A stretch of 14,390 nt of DNA from JBKQHQ01 sp052148715 (GTDB taxonomy: Bacteria; Pseudomonadota; Alphaproteobacteria; Rhizobiales; Xanthobacteraceae): contig JBKQHQ010000160.1 of assembly GCA_052148715.1 (NCBI GenBank), positions 1-14,390 on the forward strand, in the 5' to 3' direction. Under the pieces are notes generated by a model. It was not told the DNA's origin, did no database searches, and worked only from the letters and a program-made list of their open reading frames with translations. Below are positions 6,688 to 13,861 of this stretch, one piece after another. The first letter of the stretch is position 1, and each line of letters opens with the position of its first letter. The position numbers and the translations under genes were made by a program.

Positions 6688-7514
6688 CCGACGATCTCGA
6701 CCACGACGAGCGCGACGCGCTGGCGGCCGAATATGCGCTCGGGACCCTCGATGCCGAGGAACTGGCGCAGGCGGAGGCGCTGCGCGCTGCCGATGCGAGC
6801 TTCGCGGCGCAGGTGCTGAGCTGGGAGCGCCGCCTCGGCAGCCTCAATGCCATGGTCGAGGACGTCGAGCCGTCGCCGGATCTGTGGGAGCAGATCCGGG
6901 CGCGGATCAGCGGCACGCAGCCGAGCGCTCCGATGCGGTTGCCGGAGGTCGAGCGGCCGTCGCCGGGTCTTGCCGAGCGGGGCGTGATCCTGCTCTCGCG
7001 CCGGCTCACCCGTTGGCGCGGGGCCGCCGTCGCCTCGGGCGCGCTCGCCGCGCTGCTGGCGCTGTTCGTCGCCGTCTCGGAATTCGCCCCGCAACGTCTG
7101 CCGGGGAGCTTGGCACCCCGAACGCGGCAGGTCGCGGCCGCGCCGTCCGGTCGCTTCGTGGCGGTGTTGCAGAAGGACGCCAGCGCGCCGGCCTTCCTGC
7201 TCACCGTCGACATCGACCATCGCAGCTTGACCGTTCGCCGCGTCGCCGCAGGCGAGGAGCCCGGCAAGAGTTACGAGCTATGGCTCGTCTCCGACCGACT
7301 CCCGGCGCCGCGTTCGCTCGGGCTCGTCGGAACCGGTGAGTTCACGCAAAAGCCGCTGCTCGCCTCGTACGACAAAGAGACGATCGACAACGCGACCTAC
7401 GCGGTCTCGCTCGAGCCGGAGGGCGGCTCCCCGACCGGGGTGCCGACCGGCCCGGTGCTCTATCTCGGCAAGCTCGTCGAGGCGACACCCCCGGGGCCCG
7501 CTCGCAATCCGTGA
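6684..7514 (+). CDS. RskA-like membrane anti-sigma factor
   Basis: From the ATG at 6684 the protein has 276 residues. The cytoplasmic N-terminal part (about 1-75; AAEYALGTLDAEE, SWERRLGSLNAMVEDVEPSPDLWEQI) is typical of zinc-free anti-sigma domains of the RskA type; no HxxxCxxC motif is present. One membrane segment follows at about 113-133 (AAVASGALAALLALFVAV). The periplasmic C-terminal domain (about 150-270) has the family motifs PGKSYELWLV and SLEPEGGSPTGVPTGPVLYLG. It should hold the upstream sigma factor inactive at the membrane until a signal, often proteolysis, releases it. The start was chosen for the 4-base ATGA overlap with the sigma gene, which implies translational coupling. The open frame continues upstream inside the sigma gene but is not protein-like. 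Confidence 0.9.
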   Translation: MTDDLDHDERDALAAEYALGTLDAEELAQAEALRAADASFAAQVLSWERRLGSLNAMVEDVEPSPDLWEQIRARISGTQPSAPMRLPEVERPSPGLAERGVILLSRRLTRWRGAAVASGALAALLALFVAVSEFAPQRLPGSLAPRTRQVAAAPSGRFVAVLQKDASAPAFLLTVDIDHRSLTVRRVAAGEEPGKSYELWLVSDRLPAPRSLGLVGTGEFTQKPLLASYDKETIDNATYAVSLEPEGGSPTGVPTGPVLYLGKLVEATPPGPARNP

Positions 7515-7562
7515 CAAGAGGCGCTCGTGCAGGCCGGGTGCAGGGGCGGCGTCGCTGCCGCG

Positions 7563-7781
7563 TCAGCGGATGATGGACACGCCGTCGCGGACCGTGACGG
7601 TGACGGGCCGGCTTGCATTGATGACGGGTGCGCCTTGCAGGCGCGCAACCGAAGCTTCCTTGGTGACGCTGCTCACCCGGGCGCCGACGGCGACGCCGGC
7701 AACGGCGGTCGCACAAAGAAGCGCGACGACGACGATCTTCACATGCGTCGCCCGGTCGGCGCCGTAGATCGAGTAATTCAT
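7563..7781 (-). CDS. Small single-pass membrane or exported protein of unknown function
   Basis: The 72-residue product begins MNYSIYGADRATHVKIVVVA, has one hydrophobic segment at about 14-34, and ends in a 38-residue polar tail (VTKEASVARLQGAPVINASRPVTVTVRDG). I recall similar short proteins with an MNYSIYGADR start as conserved hypotheticals in Bradyrhizobium-group genomes, but no function is known to me. The ATG at 7781 is preceded by the strong ribosome binding site GGAGGGGGA about 6 bases upstream; an in-frame ATG 14 codons earlier lacks this support. The tail is probably periplasmic, or the segment is an uncleaved signal anchor. It converges on the anti-sigma gene with 48 bases between the stops, and an AT-rich leader lies upstream. 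Confidence 0.75.
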   Translation of the reverse strand: MNYSIYGADRATHVKIVVVALLCATAVAGVAVGARVSSVTKEASVARLQGAPVINASRPVTVTVRDGVSIIR

Positions 7782-7892
7782 GACACGTCCCCCTCCGGGA
7801 CCACCTGCCGCGGCCGACCTCACAGGGTCAAATGCCGCGGGCTACGCTCTGATTGACGGAACAGGAACGCAGGGGAAGGCGGACAGTTTCAC

Positions 7893-8052
7893 GATTTAGA
7901 TTCACAAGTCGTTGATCGTCTGCTTTTATTTTAGTTACGGTATCATAATACAGATTAATCTTCACGGAAGAGGCGACTGAACTATCTCTTCTAATTTTCC
8001 GGTATTGTAGGAGGCAAAAATCAGTCCGCCGCAACAGCTGACAGTTTAGTTT
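7893..8052. other. AT-rich intergenic stretch between flhA and the small membrane gene
   Basis: The 272-bp gap 7782-8053 contains a distinctly AT-rich stretch in otherwise GC-rich DNA, including TTTTATTTTAGTTACGG and TATCATAATACAG. It is downstream of flhA and upstream of the small membrane gene, so it probably carries that gene's promoter; on the minus strand TATTATGAT is a possible -10 element but has no good -35. CTGACA (8038-8043) and TGTCAG (8052-8057) form a short hairpin over the flhA stop. No convincing terminator is seen. Confidence 0.35.
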
Positions 8053-8053
8053 G

Positions 8054-10171
8054 TCAGATGCTCCCGACGGTCTTCAGCCGCGTCCGCGGGTGAATTTCCG
8101 ATTGCGAGAGCACGCTCGTCTGCGTGCGGAACCGCTCGACGATGCCGCGGACGAACGGCCGGATGCCGGCCGATGTCACGAGCACCGGCGCCTCGCCTTG
8201 CTGGCCGGCCTCTTCAAATCGCTCCCGCACCAGTGTGATGAATTCGGAGAGTCGCGACGGCTGCATGGCGAGGGTGCGGTCGTCCCCTTGGCCGACGATC
8301 GATTCGGCGAACGCCTGCTCCCATTTGGCGGAGAGCGCGATGAGCGGCAGGTATCCGCCGGGCGCGCTGTGCTGGGCGCAAATCTGCCGCGCGAGCCGCG
8401 CGCGGACGTGCTCCGCCAGCATGATCGGATTGCGCGTGACCGCGAGCGCATCGGCAATCCCTTCGAGAATCGTGGACAGGTCGCGGATCGATACCCGCTC
8501 GCCGAGCAGCGTCTGCAGCACCCGCTGTAGGCCCGAGATGGTGATCAGCGAGGGCACCATGTCCTTCAACAGCTCGCCCTGCTCCTTGGGCAGTTCCTTG
8601 AGCAGCTTCTGCACTTCTCCGTAGGAGAGCAGCTCGGACATATTGGACTTGAGCAGCTCGGTCAGGTGGGTCGAGATCACGGTCGCGGCGTCGACCACCG
8701 TGTAGCCCTTGATCGTGGCCTCTTCCTTCAGCGCCGCGTCGACCCACGTGGCCGGGAGCCCGAAGGTCGGTTCGGTGGTATGCAGGCCCGGCAGGTTCAC
8801 CTGCGCGCCGGCCGGATCCATGACCATGAACTGGCCGGGCCAGACGCGCCCATTGCCGGCGTCCACTTCCTTGATCTTGATGATGTATGCGTTGGCGTCG
8901 AGCTGAACGTTGTCGAGGATGCGCACCGCCGGCATGACGAAGCCCATCTCGAGCGCCAGCGAGCGGCGCAAGGCTTTGATCTGCTCGGTCAGGCGGTCCG
9001 AGCCGTTCGGTCCATTGACCAGCGACAGCAGCGCATAGCCGAGCTCGATCTTGAGGTCGTCGATGCGCAGCGCGCTCGAGATCGGCTCCTCCGCGGGGGG
9101 CGCGGCGGCCGCAGCTTGGACCTTGTCGGCATCGGCGGCGGCCGCGCGCTTGGAGCGCCGATTGTTGAAGAAGGCGAGCGCGCTGGCGCCGCCGCCGAGC
9201 AGCATGAACGGCAGCGTCGGAATCCCCGGCAGCAGCGACATGATGAGCATCACCGCGCCCGACATGCCGAGCGCCTGCGGGTAGCCGGAGAACTGCTTCA
9301 GCAGCGCCTTGTCGGCCGCGCCGGAAACGCCGGCCTTGGAGACGAGCAGGCCCGCCGCGGTGGAGACGATGAGCGCCGGGACTTGCGTGACCAGGCCGTC
9401 GCCGACCGTGAGCAGCGTATAGGAGCGGCCGGCTTCGCCGAAGGTCAGCCCCTGCTGCAGGATGCCGATGACCATCCCGCCGATGACGTTGATGAAGACG
9501 ACCAAAAGCCCGGCGACCGCGTCGCCGCGCACGAATTTCGACGCGCCGTCCATGGCGCCGAAGAAGCCGCTTTCATCCTCGAGCTGCCGGCGGCGCCGGC
9601 GCGCCTCGGTCTCGTCGATCAGCCCGGCGGACAGGTCGGCGTCGATCGCCATCTGCTTGCCCGGCATGCCGTCCAAATGGAAGCGCGCCGCGACCTCGGC
9701 GATGCGCCCCGAGCCCTTGGTGATGACGACGAAGTTCACGATCACCAGGATCGTGAAGACGATGATACCGATGACGAACTTGCCGCCCATCACGAAATTG
9801 CCGAACGCCTCGATGACGTGGCCGGCGGCCGCCGTTCCCTCGTGACCATGCGAGAGAATGAGGCGGGTGGAGGCGAGATTGAGCGCGAGCCGCAGCATCG
9901 TCGCGATCAGCAGCACGGTGGGAAACGAGGAGAACTCGAGCGGCGCGTGAATGAACAGCGCCGTCATCAGGATCAGCACCGAGAGAATGATCGAGAAGGC
10001 GAGAAACAGGTCGAGCAGGATCGGCGGCAACGGCAGGATCAGGACGACCAGGATCGTCATGATGCCGATGGCGAGCGCCAAATCGCCGCGCCGCAGCAGC
10101 GCGCCGAGCTCCCCGAGGTCGGGCAGATTCAAGCCGAGGCTCTTGCCTGGCGCTGACGCGGTGTCCGACAT
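8054..10171 (-). CDS. flhA: FlhA flagellar type III export gate protein
   Basis: FlhA forms the nonameric inner-membrane export gate and docks late substrates through its cytoplasmic domain. From the ATG at 10171 the protein has 705 residues, normal for the family. The N-terminal half carries about eight membrane segments, the first pairs at about 29-75. Conserved landmarks are SSFPTVLLIATMLRLALNLASTR (shortened here; about 81-103), the FHIPEP-family loop at about 150-187 with GSGRIAEVAARF and DGMPGKQMAID, then NVIGGMVIG and GDGLVTQVPALIVSTAAGLLV. After a charged linker at about 340-370 comes the cytoplasmic domain to the end. The frame is open for 34 more codons upstream, but that stretch is not FlhA-like; GGAAGGA lies 13 bases before the chosen ATG. 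A CtrA-type box lies 160-180 bases upstream. Confidence 0.95.
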   Translation of the reverse strand: MSDTASAPGKSLGLNLPDLGELGALLRRGDLALAIGIMTILVVLILPLPPILLDLFLAFSIILSVLILMTALFIHAPLEFSSFPTVLLIATMLRLALNLASTRLILSHGHEGTAAAGHVIEAFGNFVMGGKFVIGIIVFTILVIVNFVVITKGSGRIAEVAARFHLDGMPGKQMAIDADLSAGLIDETEARRRRRQLEDESGFFGAMDGASKFVRGDAVAGLLVVFINVIGGMVIGILQQGLTFGEAGRSYTLLTVGDGLVTQVPALIVSTAAGLLVSKAGVSGAADKALLKQFSGYPQALGMSGAVMLIMSLLPGIPTLPFMLLGGGASALAFFNNRRSKRAAAADADKVQAAAAAPPAEEPISSALRIDDLKIELGYALLSLVNGPNGSDRLTEQIKALRRSLALEMGFVMPAVRILDNVQLDANAYIIKIKEVDAGNGRVWPGQFMVMDPAGAQVNLPGLHTTEPTFGLPATWVDAALKEEATIKGYTVVDAATVISTHLTELLKSNMSELLSYGEVQKLLKELPKEQGELLKDMVPSLITISGLQRVLQTLLGERVSIRDLSTILEGIADALAVTRNPIMLAEHVRARLARQICAQHSAPGGYLPLIALSAKWEQAFAESIVGQGDDRTLAMQPSRLSEFITLVRERFEEAGQQGEAPVLVTSAGIRPFVRGIVERFRTQTSVLSQSEIHPRTRLKTVGSI

Positions 10172-10311
10172 GGGCGACGAATCGTCCTTCCGCTCGTGAT
10201 GGCGGTTGGCAAAGGGGTGAGGTGCGGCGGGGACGCCGCTGGGGCGGACGAGAGGAAGAGCAGCAGAATCCAAAGGCGCGCACTCGTTGCGGCGGTCGAT
10301 TTGGCCTCCTA

Positions 10312-10324
10312 GGCAAATTTTGCC
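10312..10324. repeat. Short perfect palindrome GGCAAATTTTGCC
   Basis: Six-base arms GGCAAA and TTTGCC flank a single T, between the flhA CtrA box and the flhA start. It could be an operator; no regulator is assigned. Confidence 0.3.
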
Positions 10325-10330
10325 CGGCTT

Positions 10331-10350
10331 ATGGTTAGCAGAAGGTTAAC
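10331..10350 (-). promoter_or_regulatory. CtrA box upstream of flhA
   Basis: The minus strand reads GTTAA-N7-CTAACCAT, matching TTAA-N7-TTAAC with one change (C for T) and continuing into CCAT as in strong CtrA half sites. It lies about 160-180 bases before the flhA start on the coding strand side. Together with the boxes at fliI and ctrA it supports flhA as a CtrA target; binding is inferred. Confidence 0.6.
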
Positions 10351-10380
10351 GACGGCCCTGATATCGCCAAAACGCAGCGC

Positions 10381-10407
10381 GCCGACCTCGGCACATCCGA
10401 GATCGGC
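10381..10407. repeat. GCCGATCTCGG palindrome, copy 2
   Basis: GCCGACCTCGG and CCGAGATCGGC form an 11-base stem with one mismatch and a 5-base loop. In the other orientation it starts GCCGATCTCGG, the same 11 bases as the hairpin after fliJ at 5904. Two copies in 4.5 kb of intergenic DNA suggest a dispersed repeat. It lies between the DUF2147 gene stop and the flhA promoter. Confidence 0.5.
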
Positions 10408-10433
10408 GCAAAAATCGCAAAGGTTGACGTGGT

Positions 10434-10451
10434 CGGCCGCGATCGCGGCCG
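10434..10451. repeat. 18-bp perfect palindrome after the DUF2147 gene
   Basis: CGGCCGCGATCGCGGCCG reads the same on both strands and lies 5 bases beyond the DUF2147 stop codon. No T-run follows at once on the minus strand, so a terminator role is uncertain. A protein-binding site or mRNA 3' end structure are alternatives. Confidence 0.4.
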
Positions 10452-10455
10452 GCGG

Positions 10456-11103
10456 TTACCAGCGATTGTTCCGGTTATACTGATACTGATCCTGGTATTG
10501 GTTCTGGTTCTGATATTGATACTGGTTCTGATACTGGTCGCCGCGGCGATCCGGGGCGTTCGCCTCGGGCAAGCCGGTGCACATGTCGGCCGTCTTCTGC
10601 GCGCCAGCCTTCTGCGGGGCTGCTGCGCCGGGCGCCTGCGCGCGGACCGAAGCGTTGGGGATCGACGCTCCTTTGGCGCTTCCGGTGGTATCCTTCACGC
10701 GCGTCCAATTCTGGCCGCCGCACAGGAATCCCAGCACGCAGCCTTCGACGCGCAGGACATCATCGGCGGCGAGGCTGACATGCGCCTCGTAGGTTCGCCC
10801 GTCCATGGAATTGTAGATCTGGCCGTCCCATCGATTGGGTTGGGCCGGGGCCATCCCGAGCAGGATCGGCATCCCGAGCGTCGCCCGGCTGCGCTTGCCC
10901 GGATCCGGATTGTTGCTGTCGGTGCCGCCGGGCGTCTTCTCCCACGACACGATGCCCCAGAGCTTGCCGCTGCAGTTCGCGATCTGCACATGCGCGAGGT
11001 TCCCCTCGACCGCCCATTCACCCACGGGCTCGGCGGGCGACGCGGAAACCGTAGACCAGGAAGCCGCCAGAGCCGCCATGGCGGCGATACTTACTCGAAC
11101 CAT
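10456..11103 (-). CDS. Secreted DUF2147 protein with Gln/Tyr/Asn-rich tail
   Basis: The 215-residue product has a signal peptide (about 1-21, likely cut after VSA) and a DUF2147 domain at about 26-137 with the family's pattern: GEWAVEGNLAHVQI, LWGIVSW, RWDGQIYNSMDGRTYEA, and GCVLGFLCGGQNWTRV with paired cysteines. The family is exported and its biochemical role is unknown to me. After an Ala/Pro-rich linker (about 140-185) the protein ends in a low-complexity tail (189-215), mostly alternating Gln with Tyr, Asn or Asp; at DNA level this is a run of near-repeating 6-base units at 10474-10539. An AGGGA lies about 10 bases before the ATG. It is upstream of flhA on the same strand, 284 bases away, with repeats and a CtrA box between, so co-transcription is unlikely. 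Confidence 0.85.
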   Translation of the reverse strand: MVRVSIAAMAALAASWSTVSASPAEPVGEWAVEGNLAHVQIANCSGKLWGIVSWEKTPGGTDSNNPDPGKRSRATLGMPILLGMAPAQPNRWDGQIYNSMDGRTYEAHVSLAADDVLRVEGCVLGFLCGGQNWTRVKDTTGSAKGASIPNASVRAQAPGAAAPQKAGAQKTADMCTGLPEANAPDRRGDQYQNQYQYQNQNQYQDQYQYNRNNRW

Positions 11104-11263
11104 GAGAATTTATCCCTATTCCGTTTTCGGGTACCGTCACCGTGCGTAAGTCCCGTTTCCGGCGTTATTTCGGCAGGAAGTCGGGTTCATTGAGCCAATG
11201 CTGCATCCCCGGCCATGCGCCCTGCACGGCGCATCGGCGTTGGTCCCGTTTCTACTGGGCAGA

Positions 11264-11282
11264 GGTAAACGCTCTGTTTACC
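11264..11282. promoter_or_regulatory. Perfect inverted repeat, possible operator
   Basis: GGTAAAC-GCTCT-GTTTACC has 7-base perfect arms and a 5-base spacer, a size and symmetry typical of dimeric repressor sites such as those of TetR-type regulators. It lies about 160 bases upstream of the DUF2147 gene. No regulator gene is nearby, so the role is a guess. The rest of the 380-bp gap 11104-11483 shows no gene; it holds this site and the repeat at 11356-11470. Confidence 0.35.
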
Positions 11283-11355
11283 ACGTCGACACTGGTCTCG
11301 GGCCTCGTGAAGACGGCGCCGCAAGGGGGAGGCCAGCATGCCGAAGTTGATCGGC

Positions 11356-11470
11356 GTCATCGTCCGCGCAGGCGGGCGACCCAGTAACCACTGATTTGCG
11401 TAAGGGGCACGGCCTTCGTCTAATCGCTTGCTTCGCGGTGTACTGGGTGCCCGCCTGCCGCGGGCATGAC
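11356..11470. repeat. Long interspersed inverted repeat (CCAGTA/TACTGG type)
   Basis: The left arm 11356-11386 (GTCATCG...GGCGGGCGACCCAGTA) and right arm 11441-11470 (TACTGGGTGCCCGCC...GCATGAC) are imperfect inverted copies of about 30 bases separated by 54 bases. From memory they look like a repeat common between genes in Bradyrhizobium-group genomes, with GTCAT ends and CCAGTA inner ends. It ends 14 bases short of the ubiD stop codon and could form the 3' end structure of that transcript. Confidence 0.6.
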
Positions 11471-11483
11471 GAGCGATAGGCCT

Positions 11484-13196
11484 CTATTCGCCCTCGTTCT
11501 TCGGTCCGGCTTCGGCCCGCCGCTCCTCACGGCCTTCGCCGTCGTTCAAGACGTCACGCACCGGGGTTTCCGGCGTGAGGCCGCCGCGGCGCTTGGCAAA
11601 GGTTTCGCGGCCGCTCGTCTCCCACTCGCCGGCGACCGCGCGCTCGGCATAGGTGGTCCACGCGTCCGCCCAATCGCCGAGCGAATAGCCGTGCCACGGC
11701 GCCCGCGCGTGGATGGCGGGCAGGCCGAGCTCGTCCCAGAGAGCGCGCGCGTGTTCCATGAATTGGCGCGCCGGCAGGGCAAGCGGCGGCATGGGGTGTT
11801 TGAGCGTCGCGTCGATCAGCAGCGTCGCGTCGCCGTCGTGGCCTCCCCATTTCGGGCCGTGTCCGCCCGACCGGTAGGGCGCGATCTGCGCGTCCTCGTT
11901 CAGATTGGCGCGGTAGGCCAGCGACCACAGCACCGCGTCGCTATTGGTCGGGTCGATGTCCTCGCTGACCGCGACGACCACTTTCCCGCAGTCGGCGCGC
12001 AGCGTCGCGGCGCCCTCCAGGCCGCGCCACACCTCGGTGCGCGGCGTGCCGTTCGCGAACTGCAGAAACATCACCTTGCGGATATTGGTCAGCGGCTCGT
12101 GCATGCTGACGCGGCGGATGCCGCGGATGCCCAGCGCATCGCGCAGATGCGCCAAAAACATCGGCTCGTAGGCGACCTTCTTGATGACGCTCGATTCGCT
12201 CGGCGTCACCTGGCTGATGATCGACACGAAGACCGGCGCCCGCCGATGGGTGATGGCCGTCACCTGCATCGACATGTTGAAGTCTTCTAGCGCCACGTAG
12301 CCGTGGCTCTCGCCGAACGGCCCTTCCGGCTCCAGCAATTGCGGATCGATCAGGCCCTCGATGACGATCTCGGCGTCGGCCGGCACGGTGAGATCGAGCG
12401 TGACCGCCTTGGCGATGCGGATCGGCGCGCCGGCCAGGCCGCCGGCGACGCAGATCTCGTCGTGATCGACCTTAAGCTTCTGCGGGCCGGTGTAGGCGAC
12501 GATTGGAGCGCAGCCGATGACGATGGCGCACGGCATCGGCTCGCGCCGCTCGCGATATTTCCGCCAATGCAGGTAGCCGCCGGCGCCGCCGATGCGCGAG
12601 GCCATCCGCACGCCGAGCCGATCGGTCGCCTTCAGGGCGGCGCGGTAGGTGCCCATGTTCTGGATGCCGGTCTGCGGATCGCGGGTGATGCAGAGCGTCG
12701 CGGTCAGGTAGGGGGCGGCATCGAAGCCCGGGGTCGAGATCGGTACCGGCAGGCATTTCAGACCCTGATCCGGCCGCCGCAGCTCTTCGCCGCGGATGAC
12801 GACCTGCTGGCAGGGCGGATCGGACACCAGCACGGGCGCAACCGGCGCGCCGATGGCGGCAAGCCACGCGGCGCCGATGGCCTCGACCGGGGCGCCCATG
12901 CCGATCGAATAGATGCGCGCCGAAGCCCCGAGCGCGCCGACCACGACCGGAATGTCGTAGCGGCGTCCCTGGCCGTCGACCACGTTCGTGAACAGGAAGG
13001 CGCGGCGTTGGTCCTCTTGAAAACCGCCTTGGAACTGCCAGCGCACCAACGGGTGCAGCTCGGTATCCTTGTTGATCGGCCGATCGATGCGGATCAGGAG
13101 CCCCGCGGCTTCGAGCCGCGCCAGATGCTCCTGCAGATCGAGCGGTGGCCGGGCAGCGGGCGGCGAAGCTTGGCCGGCATCGATCTTCTCAGGCAT
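11484..13196 (-). CDS. UbiD-family prenylated-FMN-dependent decarboxylase
   Basis: UbiD enzymes carry out non-oxidative (de)carboxylation of aromatic or unsaturated acids using prenylated FMN made by UbiX. From the ATG at 13196 the protein has 570 residues, longer than the ~490 of classical UbiD. Family marks are the NMGTYR segment with R185, EPEGPFGESHGY with E291 and E296 (equivalent to the active-site Arg-Glu-Glu of fungal Fdc1), and QVTPSESSVIKK. The last ~30 residues are charged and probably disordered. The open frame extends 26 codons upstream, but MPEKIDAG with AAGG about 7 bases before it is the better start. Substrate cannot be assigned: ubiquinone synthesis is possible, but the length and lack of a ubiX neighbour leave room for an aromatic-acid decarboxylase. 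Confidence 0.9.
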   Translation of the reverse strand: MPEKIDAGQASPPAARPPLDLQEHLARLEAAGLLIRIDRPINKDTELHPLVRWQFQGGFQEDQRRAFLFTNVVDGQGRRYDIPVVVGALGASARIYSIGMGAPVEAIGAAWLAAIGAPVAPVLVSDPPCQQVVIRGEELRRPDQGLKCLPVPISTPGFDAAPYLTATLCITRDPQTGIQNMGTYRAALKATDRLGVRMASRIGGAGGYLHWRKYRERREPMPCAIVIGCAPIVAYTGPQKLKVDHDEICVAGGLAGAPIRIAKAVTLDLTVPADAEIVIEGLIDPQLLEPEGPFGESHGYVALEDFNMSMQVTAITHRRAPVFVSIISQVTPSESSVIKKVAYEPMFLAHLRDALGIRGIRRVSMHEPLTNIRKVMFLQFANGTPRTEVWRGLEGAATLRADCGKVVVAVSEDIDPTNSDAVLWSLAYRANLNEDAQIAPYRSGGHGPKWGGHDGDATLLIDATLKHPMPPLALPARQFMEHARALWDELGLPAIHARAPWHGYSLGDWADAWTTYAERAVAGEWETSGRETFAKRRGGLTPETPVRDVLNDGEGREERRAEAGPKNEGE

Positions 13197-13861
13197 GGCG
13201 AACCTTGGGGCTAGGCGGGCGCCGCACGGTACGATTTGCCGCCCGTCCGAGCAACCGGCGGCGCCAAGGCTCAATCGGCATGCTTCTCTTTACGGTTGTT
13301 CCGCTGACGGTACCCGCCGCTGTAAAAACAGCGAAAAAACAGCGGGCGCGCCGCGCTCCGCCAAGGAATCTGCACCTATAGATTGCGCTCCGTGTGCGAT
13401 AGAAGCGCGGGGTGGGTTCGTTTCGGGATTCGGCAATTCCCGGACGTTTCACGACGAGATGCAACCAGAATAGAGCGCAAGCGCTTGGGTTCGTTTCGGG
13501 ATCTCGCAATTCCCGGATGTTTCATCATGAGTTGCTACCGGCTCCGTTCATGATCCGAAGGCCGCGCCTTTCCCACGTTAGTGCCTCCCCTTCAAAGCAA
13601 TCTTGATAGGTGAACATCCGCGGTCGTTACGCCTGCTCCGTTGCATCGGCACCGGCCGGCCGAGCCGGTTGGGTCTCGGCGAGTCAGCATGATTCGCGCA
13701 CGAAATCCAGATCGTTCGCGTGATGGATATAGGCATTAATTTCTGTCGAACACGAGGACCGCAGATTACTTCGGAGGAGGCAACATCCTCGCGCGACCTG
13801 ATGAGGTAGCGGCCCCGAGAGCAGCTCTTCTTGCGATCACGCTTCTTCTGATTCAGTAAGA
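13197..13861. other. 665-bp region without a confident gene
   Basis: No open frame here looks like a real protein. The stretch holds a small A-rich duplication (AAAAACAGCG and AAAAAACAGCG, 13324-13344), the 73-bp direct repeat described separately, and base composition less GC-rich than the core genes. On the minus strand a start-less frame at 13684-13836 reads through INAYIHHANDLDFVRESC before its stop, which may be the remnant of a gene. The promoter of the ubiD-family gene should lie near 13200-13300, but I see no clear -35/-10 pair. Confidence 0.4.
13394..13539. repeat. Tandem direct repeat, two ~73-bp units
   Basis: The 54-base segments 13413-13466 and 13486-13539 both start TGGGTTCGTTTCGGGAT, contain GCAATTCCCGGA, and end in ACC; they agree at about 45 of 54 positions and lie exactly 73 bases apart. 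The 19 bases before each copy (ATAGA...GCGC) are also related, so the unit is about 73 bp repeated twice. No third copy is seen. Function is unknown; a duplicated regulatory region or mobile-element scar are possible. Confidence 0.6.

Noticed and set aside
7828..8034. A 68-codon minus-strand frame in the AT-rich gap
   Set aside because: There is no recognisable motif, signal or membrane segment; the region reads better as a promoter or leader.
8666..10156. A 496-codon plus-strand open frame opposite flhA
   Set aside because: It is antisense to a clear FlhA, and its translation is Arg/Asp/His-rich low-complexity text typical of frames opposite GC-rich genes.
10310..10330. Possible sigma-54 promoter upstream of flhA
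   Set aside because: GG and GC are present on the minus strand, but the spacing between them is 8 bases rather than the required 10; the sequence is better described as a short palindrome.
12303..13214. A 303-codon plus-strand open frame opposite the UbiD gene
   Set aside because: It is antisense to a conserved enzyme and has no recognisable domain.
13540..13861. A higB toxin gene next to higA
   Set aside because: No RelE/HigB-like reading is present downstream of higA; in this family the toxin gene is usually upstream, which here is beyond the IS element.
13197..13861. tRNA gene or CRISPR array in the gene-poor stretch
   Set aside because: No cloverleaf or GTTCRA loop was found, and only two direct repeat units exist, too long and too few for a CRISPR.
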